A stretch of 64,000 nt of DNA, taken from Verrucomicrobiota bacterium. GTDB lineage: Bacteria > Verrucomicrobiota > Verrucomicrobiia > Limisphaerales > UBA1319. The stretch lies in NCBI GenBank assembly GCA_022709905.1, contig JAKLHY010000006.1, positions 62,001 through 126,000 on the forward strand. The letters run 5' to 3'. Under the pieces are notes generated by a model. That model saw only the letters and a list, made by a program, of their open reading frames with translations, did not search any database and had not been told where the DNA came from. Within the stretch, counting starts at the first letter, position 1, and each line of letters begins with the position of its first letter. Both the position numbers and the translations under genes were made by a program. Positions 9,532-17,386 of the stretch are shown piece after piece.

Positions 9532-10275
9532 TTAGCCCGCACGATGACTGCGGAGTATGACCCCGGTCGTAAACAGACAGAATCCCATCAAACAGAGGAA
9601 AAACAAAAGATCACGGGTGTCCACCACTCCGCGCTGGAATCCCTCGAAATGCGTCATTACGCTGAATGAGGCCACGCCTTGAACAAGCCAGGGAGCCGCC
9701 CATTGCTCCAGCATCCGGGTGACAGGGGGCCAACCGGCCAGAATCAGGAACAGGCAAATCACCACTGACAGGATGAAACTCACCACCTGATTTCGGGTCA
9801 AGGCCGATGTCATGCTGCCTATGGCCAGATATCCACCAGCCAAAAGCAGGCTGCCCAGATATCCGCACAGGATGACTCCGTTGTCGGGATCCCCCAGGTA
9901 GTTTACGGTCAGGATCAGTGGAAAGGTCAGGAACAGGGCCAGGGCTAGGAAAACCCACGAAGCCAAAAACTTGGCCAGGATAGCCTGCCAGGAGGTGATG
10001 GGCATGGTCAACAGCAGCTCAATGGTGCCTAGGCGGCGTTCCTCGGACCACAACCTCATCCCCACCGCTGGCACCAGAAAGAGATACAGCCAGGGATGCC
10101 ACAGGAAGAAGGATAATAACGAGGCTTCCTCGCGCCGGAAAAACTCACTGACCATAAACGTGAAAAATCCGGATAACAAAAGGAAGATGACGATGAACAC
10201 GTAAGCAACCGGTGAGGCGAAGTAAGCCCCCAGTTCCCTTTTGGCGATGGTAACAATGTGTCGTGAATTCTTCAT
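9532..10275 (-). CDS. ABC-2 type permease (GldF-like)
   Basis: 247 residues with about six membrane helices (for example residues 21-42 VAYVFIVIFLLLSGFFTF, 60-75, 100-130, 140-160, 165-185, 220-240). The conserved phrase LWSEERRLGTIELLLTMPITSWQAILAKFLASW (about 77-110) is typical of ABC-2 permeases of the GldF/NosY type. The start overlaps the stop of the ATPase gene by ATGA, so the ATPase and permease form one transporter with the GldG-like protein downstream. Substrate unknown. Confidence 0.88.
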   Translation of the reverse strand: MKNSRHIVTIAKRELGAYFASPVAYVFIVIFLLLSGFFTFMVSEFFRREEASLLSFFLWHPWLYLFLVPAVGMRLWSEERRLGTIELLLTMPITSWQAILAKFLASWVFLALALFLTFPLILTVNYLGDPDNGVILCGYLGSLLLAGGYLAIGSMTSALTRNQVVSFILSVVICLFLILAGWPPVTRMLEQWAAPWLVQGVASFSVMTHFEGFQRGVVDTRDLLFFLCLMGFCLFTTGVILRSHRAG

Positions 10276-11237
10276 TGGCGTATCTCCCGGTTCGTGTCCG
10301 ACAGGGTGATGCTGCGGAAAACCTCATCTAATCGGCCTTCTTCGGTATGCAACTCCTCCAGTCGCCAGCCCGCCTGGGCGATTGCCTCGCCGACTTGACG
10401 GGCCAGTTTGCCGTCGACTGTTTTCTCTGCCGGGAACACCCGGGCGGTCAGCCCTTCAGGACGCTCCTCCAAAATGGTCGTCTTGCGGGCGCCGGAAAGG
10501 GATTCCAGTTTTGTTTTGACCTCGGCACCGGTCACTTGAGAGATCCGAACGGTCACCGAACCGGCAATCGCCGACTGCCGCTTGAGCTCGGCCGGACCGC
10601 CGTTTGCGACAATCTGACCCCGATCAATAATAATCGCCCGCGTGCAAACGGCTTCCACCTCCTCCAGGATGTGGGTGGAAAAAATGATTGCCTTTTTGGA
10701 TCCCATTCGCCTGATAATCTCCCGAACCTCGTGTTTCTGGTTGGGATCCAGACCATCGGTGGGTTCGTCCATGATCAGGATGTCGGGATCGTGGATCACA
10801 GCCTGGGCGAAACATGTCCGGTGGCGATATCCCTTCGAAAGGGTGTCAACACTCTGGTGAATGACACTTTCCAGAAAACACATCTCGATCACTCTTTCCA
10901 CAGCCTGCTTGCGCTGAAGCCCTCTGAAACCTCGAAGCTCCGCCGCAAAATTTAAAAATCCCCAGACGGTCATATCTGCATAGAGCGGGGCGTTTTCCGG
11001 CAGGTAGCCGATCATCTGTTTGGCCTCAATCGATTCCTCCAGCATATCATATCCACCGACCTGAATGCCTCCAGAACTCGGAGGAATGAAACCGGTCACC
11101 ATTCGCATAGTGGTTGATTTGCCCGCGCCGTTCGGTCCCAGGAAGCCCAGCACTTCCCCTCGTCCTACGGCGAAGGTGACGTTGTTGACCGCCACTTTTG
11201 GCCCGAAGGCCTTGACTAAGTTCTGAACTTTTATCAT
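10272..11237 (-). CDS. ABC transporter ATP-binding protein (GldA/CcmA-like)
   Basis: 321 residues. Walker A GPNGAGKST at about 35-43; a Q-loop region at MIGYLPENAPLY; a signature-like TLSKGYRHRT at about 130-139; Walker B ILIMDEPTDGLDP at about 151-163; switch His in FSTHILEE. The C-terminal extension (residues about 225-320) is the DUF4162-like tail of exporter ATPases. First gene of the minus-strand run ATPase-permease-gldG-DUF4340, probably extending into xseB-dxs-icd. It is divergent from flhF across about 250 bases. Confidence 0.9.
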   Translation of the reverse strand: MIKVQNLVKAFGPKVAVNNVTFAVGRGEVLGFLGPNGAGKSTTMRMVTGFIPPSSGGIQVGGYDMLEESIEAKQMIGYLPENAPLYADMTVWGFLNFAAELRGFRGLQRKQAVERVIEMCFLESVIHQSVDTLSKGYRHRTCFAQAVIHDPDILIMDEPTDGLDPNQKHEVREIIRRMGSKKAIIFSTHILEEVEAVCTRAIIIDRGQIVANGGPAELKRQSAIAGSVTVRISQVTGAEVKTKLESLSGARKTTILEERPEGLTARVFPAEKTVDGKLARQVGEAIAQAGWRLEELHTEEGRLDEVFRSITLSDTNREIRQ

Positions 11238-11345
11238 TCCAGAGTCTCCGTTCTTTTGTTCCTTGCAAACTAGCGTCTCTGGGCCTTCGAAAGGTCCCCT
11301 TACCCGCTAGCGACACCCTCAAGTAACAAATGCCTTACTTTTTTA

Positions 11346-11375
11346 CACCACGTGTCAAGTGGTGGGTAGTTTTTT
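11346..11375 (+). other. Hairpin with T-run upstream of flhF
   Basis: CACCAC (11346-11351) and GTGGTG (11359-11364) form a 6-bp stem with a 7-base loop, followed by GGTAG and six Ts. It looks like an intrinsic terminator on the plus strand, but no plus-strand gene ends nearby. It sits between the divergent ABC and flagellar units. The opposite strand of the same hairpin carries TTGACA, so it could equally be part of a promoter for the ABC operon. Confidence 0.3.
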
Positions 11376-11490
11376 GGACACCAATCCCGCCCAGCGTTCA
11401 AAATCGGAACTCCTCGACGATGTTTGAAATGGATCAAATCCCACAAAAGATCTTGCTGTGATCGGAAGGCAAGGTTTAATCACGGAAGTG

Positions 11491-12594
11491 ATGGATGGCA
11501 TCAAAGTCTCGCGGTTCATTGCAGACTCCGTCAGCGACGCCGTGGCCCAAATCCGGGCCCAGCTCGGCCCCGATGCCATCGTGATCAATGTCCGCCAGCT
11601 GCCCGCCGAAGGCCTCGCACGACTTTGGCAGAAACCCAGAATTGAAGTCCTGGCTTACCGTCCTGCCGAGGCCACATCGTTGCCGCCGCCAGAAACCTCC
11701 GCCGCCGACAAGGTCTCCCCCGGCTCCCCGATTCAGGAACAGCCTGCGCCAAGGCTCGAGCCTCCGATGTCCCAAATCGAAAACCGCGCCTCCTCTCCCC
11801 CCGTCACGCCCGAAACCCCTTCTTCCGCCCCGTTTACCTCAGGCTGGAGATCCGAGGTGGTCTTGAAAAACGCCGGTCTGACTCCCGTCAACATCCAGAA
11901 GATCATCGATCGGATGTTCATGTTGTGCGGAAAACAGGTCCCGGCAAACCTGACAGAAGAAATCCAGTTGCTGAAGAAGGTTCTCCGGGAATTCTGGCCT
12001 CCTCCTCCGCAAGATCCTCCCGGCCGGCCTGTAGCTCATCTCATGATGGGTCCACCCGGCAGCGGGAAAACCACCTGTCTGTGCAAATGGCTCGCCAAAT
12101 CGGTCCTGCTTCACCAGCAGCGTGTCGAGGTTTGGCGTCTGGACGGTTCGACCGCCAATCTGGCGGAGAATCTGACCGTTTACTGCGACATGCTCGGGGT
12201 GAACTTGGAGCGCGCCCAACCCGCCCGGGGTCCGGATCCAACCGCAGACCTGCTTTTCATTGACCTTCCTGGCATGGCAGCACCCGATTCGCCGGATCGG
12301 GATTCGATGCAGCGGTTGTTATCGTCTCTGCCAGCCCTCTGCATCCACCTCGTGCTCAACGCCGCCTATGAGACTTCCATTCTGCTGGCCCAGATCAAGG
12401 CTTTTTCCTCCTATCACCCGGCAGACCTGATCCTGACCCACCTCGATGAGGAAACGCGTTGGGGGAAACTTTGGAACTTGGTCTTAGGCACAAAATGCTC
12501 CTTGCGATTCTTCAGCGCTGGGCAAAATATTCCTGGTGAGTTCCTGCCCGCCTCAGCAGATCTTCTCATTTACCGCCAATTCCCCAGCAATTAA
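11491..12594 (+). CDS. flhF: Flagellar SRP-like GTPase FlhF
   Basis: 367 residues from the ATG at 11491; the N-terminus MDGIKVSRFIADSVSDAVAQIRAQLGPDAIVINVR is the typical FlhF opening, so the upstream GTG at 11458 is not preferred. After a Pro-rich B-domain linker (about 60-120) comes the GTPase: P-loop GPPGSGKTT at 187-195, a degenerate G3 segment FIDLPG where SRP GTPases have DTAG, and G4-like THLDEETRWGKL (usual form TKLDE). FlhF sets the site and number of flagella. The changed G3 and G4 residues leave GTP hydrolysis open to question. First gene of the flagellar block; the usual partner flhG does not follow. Confidence 0.85.
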   Translation: MDGIKVSRFIADSVSDAVAQIRAQLGPDAIVINVRQLPAEGLARLWQKPRIEVLAYRPAEATSLPPPETSAADKVSPGSPIQEQPAPRLEPPMSQIENRASSPPVTPETPSSAPFTSGWRSEVVLKNAGLTPVNIQKIIDRMFMLCGKQVPANLTEEIQLLKKVLREFWPPPPQDPPGRPVAHLMMGPPGSGKTTCLCKWLAKSVLLHQQRVEVWRLDGSTANLAENLTVYCDMLGVNLERAQPARGPDPTADLLFIDLPGMAAPDSPDRDSMQRLLSSLPALCIHLVLNAAYETSILLAQIKAFSSYHPADLILTHLDEETRWGKLWNLVLGTKCSLRFFSAGQNIPGEFLPASADLLIYRQFPSN

Positions 12595-12674
12595 GGCACT
12601 TCCGTCTTCGATCTTCCGGGGATGATCCAGCTGGCAAACCTTTTGCTTAGCCAGTCGGAAACGGCCAGAAGAAC

Positions 12675-12920
12675 ATGAAATTACTGATGATAACAGGCGG
12701 ATTGTTGGGATTCCTGATCGGAACTGCTTTGGGATTAGCCCAAAACAGTCCCTGGCCAGATATCATTTGGAAAGCTAGCGTTGTGGCCTACGTGGCCGGA
12801 CTGCTCATGCGTTGGTGGGGCCGAGTCTGGATCCGGGAACTTCAGAATGCCGCTCTTGCACGGCAAACCGCCCTTTACAATGCCAAGGGTGCAGGCCAGC
12901 CCAATCCCCCCAAGGCCTGA
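12675..12920 (+). CDS. Small two-helix membrane protein of the flagellar block
   Basis: 81 residues, unrecognised. Two hydrophobic segments (residues 3-22, LLMITGGLLGFLIGTALGL, and 33-46, ASVVAYVAGLLMRWW) are followed by a basic/polar tail (RVWIRELQNAALARQTALYNAKG). AGAAGAAC just before the ATG could serve as a weak ribosome site. It lies 80 bases after flhF and 19 before fliA on the same strand, in the place where flhG is found in many bacteria; it has no ATPase motif and cannot replace FlhG in sequence terms. A motility-related membrane function is only a guess from position. Confidence 0.65.
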   Translation: MKLLMITGGLLGFLIGTALGLAQNSPWPDIIWKASVVAYVAGLLMRWWGRVWIRELQNAALARQTALYNAKGAGQPNPPKA

Positions 12921-12939
12921 ACACCCTCCCCGATAACCC

Positions 12940-13731
12940 ATGAATGCCATCGTCTTAGAGCCCCCCCCTTCCGCGAGAACCGTCCGACAACGATACAAAC
13001 CAGCGGCCCCAGGCAGTGCCGCTGAAAACGAACGCGTCAAGGAATACCTGCACCTGGTGAAAACCGTGGTGGGACGGCTGGCGATGACCTTGCCCCCGCA
13101 CGTGGATTTGGAAGACCTTCAGAGTGCGGGTCTGGTTGGCCTGCTCAATGCCATACGCAACTATGATCCCAAATGCGGTTCCTCCATGGAAACCTACGCC
13201 AGTCTTCGGATTCGCGGAGCGGTGTTCGATGAGCTGCGCAAAATGGATTGGGTGCCTCGATCCATCCACGCAAAAGCCCGCAAAGTCCGGGAAACGATGC
13301 AGTCCCTGGAACAGGCCAAAGGCTCCGTTCCAAGCGAAATCGAGATGGCAAAAGCTTTAAAAATATCCCTCGCGGAATACCAGCAGCTCCTGGAGGAAAT
13401 CCGCCCCACCACCTTTGTTTGCCTCGATGCCGCAATCACCAGCGATAGCGAGGAAGGCCCCACACAATACGAGAGCATCGCAGACAACAGCCAGGAAAGC
13501 CCGATAGAAACAACCTCGCGCCGCGAAATCGCCCGGCTCATCGCCGAACGCCTGGAGCAACTCCCCGAAATCCAGCGCAAGGTTCTCGCTCTCTATTATT
13601 TTGAAGACCTGCGTCTCCGTGAAATTGCCGAAGCCTATGGCTTGACCGAATCGCGCATCTGCCAGATTCACGCCCAAGCCATCCTCGCCATCAAGACTTA
13701 TCTCAATCGATTCGACCATCAGGCCAGATGA
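12940..13731 (+). CDS. fliA: Flagellar sigma factor FliA (sigma-28, WhiG/FliA family)
   Basis: 263 residues with regions 2, 3 and 4 of sigma-28: LVKTVVGRLAMTLPPHVDLEDLQSAGLVGLLNAI and YDPKCGSSMETYASLRIRGAVFDELRKMDWVPRSI (region 2), EIEMAKALKISLAEYQQLL (region 3), and EQLPEIQRKVLALYYFEDLRLREIAEAYGLTESRICQIHAQAI (region 4 helix-turn-helix). It directs RNA polymerase to late flagellar promoters. Just upstream of motA and motB. The cognate anti-sigma factor FlgM is not recognised in the window. Confidence 0.93.
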   Translation: MNAIVLEPPPSARTVRQRYKPAAPGSAAENERVKEYLHLVKTVVGRLAMTLPPHVDLEDLQSAGLVGLLNAIRNYDPKCGSSMETYASLRIRGAVFDELRKMDWVPRSIHAKARKVRETMQSLEQAKGSVPSEIEMAKALKISLAEYQQLLEEIRPTTFVCLDAAITSDSEEGPTQYESIADNSQESPIETTSRREIARLIAERLEQLPEIQRKVLALYYFEDLRLREIAEAYGLTESRICQIHAQAILAIKTYLNRFDHQAR

Positions 13732-13754
13732 ACCTCCTCCGCTGTTAATTCCCC

Positions 13755-14627
13755 ATGATCATCATTATAGGCGCCATTATCGTGCTCGGATCCGTCCTCG
13801 GCGGCTTCATCATGGCTGGCGGCTATGTGAACAGCCTGATTCACATCTCCGAAATCATCATCATCGCCGGCGCCGCCCTAGGGGCGTTGATCATCATGTC
13901 TCCGAAAAAAGTGCTGGTTGATCTGGTCCACAAGATGATCCAGTCGCTCAAAGGAGCCCCTTATAACAAACTCTCTTATGAGGACTTGCTAAAATCCCTT
14001 TATGAATTGTTCCTGTTGGGACGGCGCAACGGCATGATCGCCCTGGAGGAACACATCATGAATCCCAAGAACAGCAGCATCTTCAGCAAATACCCGAGTT
14101 TCATTAACAATAAGGCGGCGGTCGAGTTTCTCTGCAACGGCCTGCGGCCCATCGTGGACGGCAAAATCAAACCGGATCAACTGCGCTTGCTGATGGAGAC
14201 CGAAATCGAAAGCATGGAAGAGGAGTTCCACGCCCCCGTAAGCGTCCTGACCAAGGCGGCCGATGCCATGCCGGGATTCGGCATCGTGGCTGCAGTGTTG
14301 GGGATCGTGATCACCATGGGGGCCATCGCCGGCCCCATCGAGCATATCGGAGAAAAGGTCGCCGCTGCCCTGGTTGGAACCTTTCTTGGCATCTTTCTTT
14401 CCTATGGCTTTCTCAATCCCCTGGCCGTCAACATCGAGTTTGTTAACGTGTCAGAACTCGCCTACAGCCGCTGTATTGCCTCGGCCGTCATTGGCTTCGC
14501 CACTGGCATGGCCCCCATCATGGCGGTCGAGGTGGCACGACGCGGACTCTCCACCGATGTTCGTCCAAGCGCCGAGGAACTCGAGGCCATGCTCAAAAAA
14601 CTGAACGCTCCCAGCAAACCGTCCTGA
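13755..14627 (+). CDS. motA: Flagellar motor stator protein MotA
   Basis: 290 residues, four membrane helices: about 2-20 and 31-50 at the N-terminus, and about 178-200 and 208-228 around the conserved PGFGIVAAVLGIVITMGAI and AAALVGTFLGIFLSYGF segments. The prolines important for torque (P of PGFG and of FLNPLA) are present, as is the charged cytoplasmic loop (GRRNGMIALEEHI). With MotB it forms the ion-driven stator. Starts 23 bases after fliA and is followed by motB after 19 bases. Confidence 0.95.
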   Translation: MIIIIGAIIVLGSVLGGFIMAGGYVNSLIHISEIIIIAGAALGALIIMSPKKVLVDLVHKMIQSLKGAPYNKLSYEDLLKSLYELFLLGRRNGMIALEEHIMNPKNSSIFSKYPSFINNKAAVEFLCNGLRPIVDGKIKPDQLRLLMETEIESMEEEFHAPVSVLTKAADAMPGFGIVAAVLGIVITMGAIAGPIEHIGEKVAAALVGTFLGIFLSYGFLNPLAVNIEFVNVSELAYSRCIASAVIGFATGMAPIMAVEVARRGLSTDVRPSAEELEAMLKKLNAPSKPS

Positions 14628-14646
14628 GACTCCGAGAATCGCTTTT

Positions 14647-15384
14647 ATGAGCCGAAAAAAACATGGGCACCATGGAGGGGCCTGGAAAGTGGCCTATGCC
14701 GACTTCGTGACGGCCATGATGGCCCTGTTCCTTTGCCTGTGGCTCACCTCCCAGGATACCCGCATTAAACAGGCCATCGAACGAGCTTTCCGAAATCCCT
14801 TCGCCTCGGTCACCAAAGAATCCACCGGAATCATTCCCAACAAAGAAACCCAGGCGGTCAAAAGCAATAGCGGCAACTTCGATTCGGCCTCCGCCGTGGA
14901 GTTGCGGATGTTGCGAAGAATTGTCCAGGACCTTTCCACGTCGCTGCAAACATCCGATCAGAATGGTCCACAGAATGTGCAATTGGAACTGACCCCCGAA
15001 GGATTGCGAATCCATATTTTTGACCGCGCCAAAAAATCGGTTTTCATGCCCGATTCCACCGACTTTACCCCTTATGGCCGATGGGTTTTTACGACCTTGG
15101 CCTGGGAGGTCTCCCGATATGACAATCTCCTCATCGATCTGGAGGGTCATACCGAAAAAGGGAGCAAATCCAAACGCGAGGATTACGGCTCCTGGGAATT
15201 GTCCGCTGACCGCGCCAACGCCTCCAGACGCCTGCTGCAGCAACACGGCGTCAATCCCGCTCAAGTCCGCAAAGTCACAGGCATGGCCGATACAACTCCC
15301 CTCCCCGACCACCCGCCCGAAGACGAAGTGAACCGGCGCGTTACGGTCCTGCTCAAAGTCAAAACCTCCAGCGCTTCTCTCTAA
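14647..15384 (+). CDS. motB: Flagellar motor stator protein MotB
   Basis: 245 residues. N-terminal HGHHGGAWKVAYADFVTAMMALFLCLWL contains the single membrane helix and the ion-carrying Asp19 (equivalent to E. coli Asp32). The periplasmic OmpA-like peptidoglycan-binding domain covers about 115-240 (LEGHTEKG, LSADRANASRRLLQQHGV, NRRVTVLL). Ion choice, H+ or Na+, cannot be settled from this sequence. The stop is 3 bases before the small Cys-motif gene. Confidence 0.95.
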   Translation: MSRKKHGHHGGAWKVAYADFVTAMMALFLCLWLTSQDTRIKQAIERAFRNPFASVTKESTGIIPNKETQAVKSNSGNFDSASAVELRMLRRIVQDLSTSLQTSDQNGPQNVQLELTPEGLRIHIFDRAKKSVFMPDSTDFTPYGRWVFTTLAWEVSRYDNLLIDLEGHTEKGSKSKREDYGSWELSADRANASRRLLQQHGVNPAQVRKVTGMADTTPLPDHPPEDEVNRRVTVLLKVKTSSASL

Positions 15385-15387
15385 ACC

Positions 15388-15660
15388 ATGGTGGATTCTT
15401 TTATCCCCTTAACCCTGTCTTCGGATGCGGCCGCCCAAAACAGCCAGGCCGTATTTCGCCCCGCCACCTTGACCGCTCCCGTCAATCGCCCGCCCCAGGA
15501 TGCCCCCCCCAAAATAGTCTCCATCTCCAAGCCCCATCCCCACAACCCAACCGCAACCGCCGATCCGAAGGTGTCCGTTATAAAAGATGGGGATCGAGTG
15601 ACTTCCATCCGAATCCAGTGTTCCTGCGGCCAATGCGTCGAAATCCAGTGTCTCTACTGA
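15388..15660 (+). CDS. Small protein with C-terminal C-X-C-X2-C-X4-C motif, flagellar block
   Basis: 90 residues, unrecognised. Its first 60 residues are Pro/Ala/Thr-rich and probably disordered; the last 25 (VSVIKDGDRVTSIRIQCSCGQCVEIQCLY) look folded and hold Cys78, Cys80, Cys83 and Cys88, a spacing that could bind a metal or form disulphides. It begins 3 bases after motB, so it is very likely translated with it, and precedes the flgF promoter region. It might be a stator- or rod-associated small protein; there is no family evidence for this. Confidence 0.55.
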   Translation: MVDSFIPLTLSSDAAAQNSQAVFRPATLTAPVNRPPQDAPPKIVSISKPHPHNPTATADPKVSVIKDGDRVTSIRIQCSCGQCVEIQCLY

Positions 15661-15787
15661 ACCGTCCTGCTTTTCAGCTCCTCCAATTCGCTTCTCTTTC
15701 GAGCCTCCCAGAATCTTCACGGAAAAAATTGCTATGCCTTTCGTTTTTCACGGGGCAGGTTTTGCCAGATTCAAGAAATGAACAGTC

Positions 15788-15803
15788 ATAACACACTTGT
15801 TAT
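15788..15803. promoter_or_regulatory. Palindrome upstream of the flgF promoter
   Basis: ATAACA-CACT-TGTTAT, a perfect 6-4-6 inverted repeat 17 bases upstream of the sigma-54-like element. A regulator binding site is possible, although activators of sigma-54 usually bind farther upstream. Confidence 0.35.
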
Positions 15804-15820
15804 CAGTGATCTTCTCTTAA

Positions 15821-15836
15821 TGGCACAGACCATGCT
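15821..15836 (+). promoter_or_regulatory. Sigma-54-like promoter before flgF
   Basis: TGGCACAGACCATGCT matches the -24/-12 consensus TGGCAC-N5-TTGCW, with the invariant GG (15822-15823) and GC (15834-15835) at the correct distance and one mismatch in the -12 box. The predicted start is near 15847, only about 4 bases before the flgF ATG at 15851, which is unusually close. Placed at the switch from regulators/stators to rod and ring genes, where sigma-54 control is common in other flagellar systems. rpoN is not in the window. Confidence 0.5.
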
Positions 15837-15850
15837 AAGAAGCATGTGCG

Positions 15851-16591
15851 ATGAACATCAGTCTTTACCAAGCTGCCGCCGCCCTCTCCGCCTACAGCGA
15901 TTGGCAAGAAACCATCGCACAGAACTTGGCCGCCTCATCCGTCCCAGGTTATCGGAAAACTGAAATCTCACTTTCCAATGTCCCCGCGGGAAACCTCTCG
16001 ACATCCTCCATCAATAGCCCAAGCGTCCTGACCAAACTAAACTCCAGCTTGAACATGAGCCCTGGAGAAATCATTGCCAATGGGGACAAAACCAGCGTGG
16101 CGATCGATGGCAAAGGCTTCTTCGAGGTCCGTTTTGCCGATGGTTCTCGCGGTTATACCCGCGATGGTGAGTTCAAGCTCGACTCACAAGGACAGTTGAT
16201 GACTAAAGAAGGTTATGTGGTCCAGGGTGAATCCGGCCCGATTCAGTTGGATTTGAATAATTCCGCCAGCTTGTCTATTTCAAACTCGGGAGAGGTCAGC
16301 CAAGGACCCGATGTAAAAGGGAAACTTAAACTCGTCGATTTTAATGATTACAGACTTCTGATTCCCATTAGTGGCGGCTATTTTATGGCCGATCACCCCT
16401 CTTTGGAATCGAGGAATGTCGAGAATGTGTCCGTCCGACAAGGGTGCCTGGAACGAGGCAATACCTCACCCACCACTGAAATGGCTCAGTTAATCTATGT
16501 GATGCGCGCCTTCGATGCCAATCAACGAGTAATTCAGATCAACGACGAACGCATGTCGCGTGCCATCAACGTCCTGGGCAATAACGTTTAA
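15851..16591 (+). CDS. flgF: Flagellar proximal rod protein FlgF
   Basis: 246 residues of the flagellar hook-basal body family. The N-terminus MNISLYQAAAALSAYSDWQETIAQNLAASSVPGYRKTE is the rod/hook signature in a diverged form (usual NxANxxTxGF becomes NLAASSVPGY), the middle has AIDGKGFFEVRFADGSRGYTRDGEFKLDSQGQL, and the C-terminus ends TTEMAQLIYVMRAFDANQRVIQINDERMSRAINVLG. Together with FlgG, 12 bases downstream, it builds the rod. FlgF rather than FlgG is chosen from gene order and the shorter, less canonical sequence. Confidence 0.85.
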   Translation: MNISLYQAAAALSAYSDWQETIAQNLAASSVPGYRKTEISLSNVPAGNLSTSSINSPSVLTKLNSSLNMSPGEIIANGDKTSVAIDGKGFFEVRFADGSRGYTRDGEFKLDSQGQLMTKEGYVVQGESGPIQLDLNNSASLSISNSGEVSQGPDVKGKLKLVDFNDYRLLIPISGGYFMADHPSLESRNVENVSVRQGCLERGNTSPTTEMAQLIYVMRAFDANQRVIQINDERMSRAINVLGNNV

Positions 16592-16603
16592 GTCCAATCC
16601 GCT

Positions 16604-17386
16604 ATGCTCCGCGCACTTTACTCCGCCGCTTCCGGGATGCAGTCCCAGCAGATGAACCTCGACGTCATCGCCAACAACCTGGCGAACGTCAATACCACCG
16701 GTTTTAAACGCAGCAAAATCGAGTTCCAAGACCTGCTCTACCAGACGCCCCGCAGCCCCGGCTCCGAACAAGGAGGGGGCAACCTTCTGCCCACAGGCGT
16801 CCAGGTTGGTCACGGCTCCCGTCCTGTGGCCACTTCCCGCGTCTTCACCACCGGCGAACTGACCCAAACCGGTGAACGCCTCGATGTCGCCATCAAAGGA
16901 GATGGTTTCTTCGAAATCCAACTCGAAGATGGCACCCCTGCCTACACCCGCGACGGAGCCCTCAAACTGTCGGCCGACGGACGGATCACGACCAACGACG
17001 GATTGCCTTTGCAGGGTGGTTTCCAACCCGTGCCCCCAGGAGTCACCTCGATCAATATCGCCTCCAACGGCGAAGTCACCCTCTCGGGTCCGGGCGTCAG
17101 ACAGAATTTTCGCGTGCAGCTGGTCCGATTCGCCAATCCAAGCGGCCTCCAAAACCTCGGCCGCAACCTTTATGTCGAAACAGGCGCCTCCGGCGCCCCC
17201 GAACAGGGCAGCCCCGGCGAAAACGGCTACGGCGAACTCGCCCAGGGCTACCTCGAATTATCCAACGTCAAAGTAGTCGAGGAAATGGTCAACCTCATCA
17301 TGGCCCAACGGGCTTACGAAGTGAACGCAAAAGCCGTTCAAGCCTCCGACGAAATGATGCAAACCAGCAATAATCTAAGACGATAA
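16604..17386 (+). CDS. flgG: Flagellar distal rod protein FlgG
   Basis: 260 residues, the standard FlgG length. MLRALYSAASGMQSQQMNLDVIANNLANVNTTGFKRSKIEFQDLLYQ is a textbook FlgG start; KGDGFFEIQLEDGTPAYTRDGALKLSADGRI and the C-terminal GELAQGYLELSNVKVVEEMVNLIMAQRAYEVNAKAVQASDEMMQ complete the family. It forms the distal rod that crosses the periplasm. The stop TAA shares its last A with the flgA ATG. Confidence 0.97.
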   Translation: MLRALYSAASGMQSQQMNLDVIANNLANVNTTGFKRSKIEFQDLLYQTPRSPGSEQGGGNLLPTGVQVGHGSRPVATSRVFTTGELTQTGERLDVAIKGDGFFEIQLEDGTPAYTRDGALKLSADGRITTNDGLPLQGGFQPVPPGVTSINIASNGEVTLSGPGVRQNFRVQLVRFANPSGLQNLGRNLYVETGASGAPEQGSPGENGYGELAQGYLELSNVKVVEEMVNLIMAQRAYEVNAKAVQASDEMMQTSNNLRR

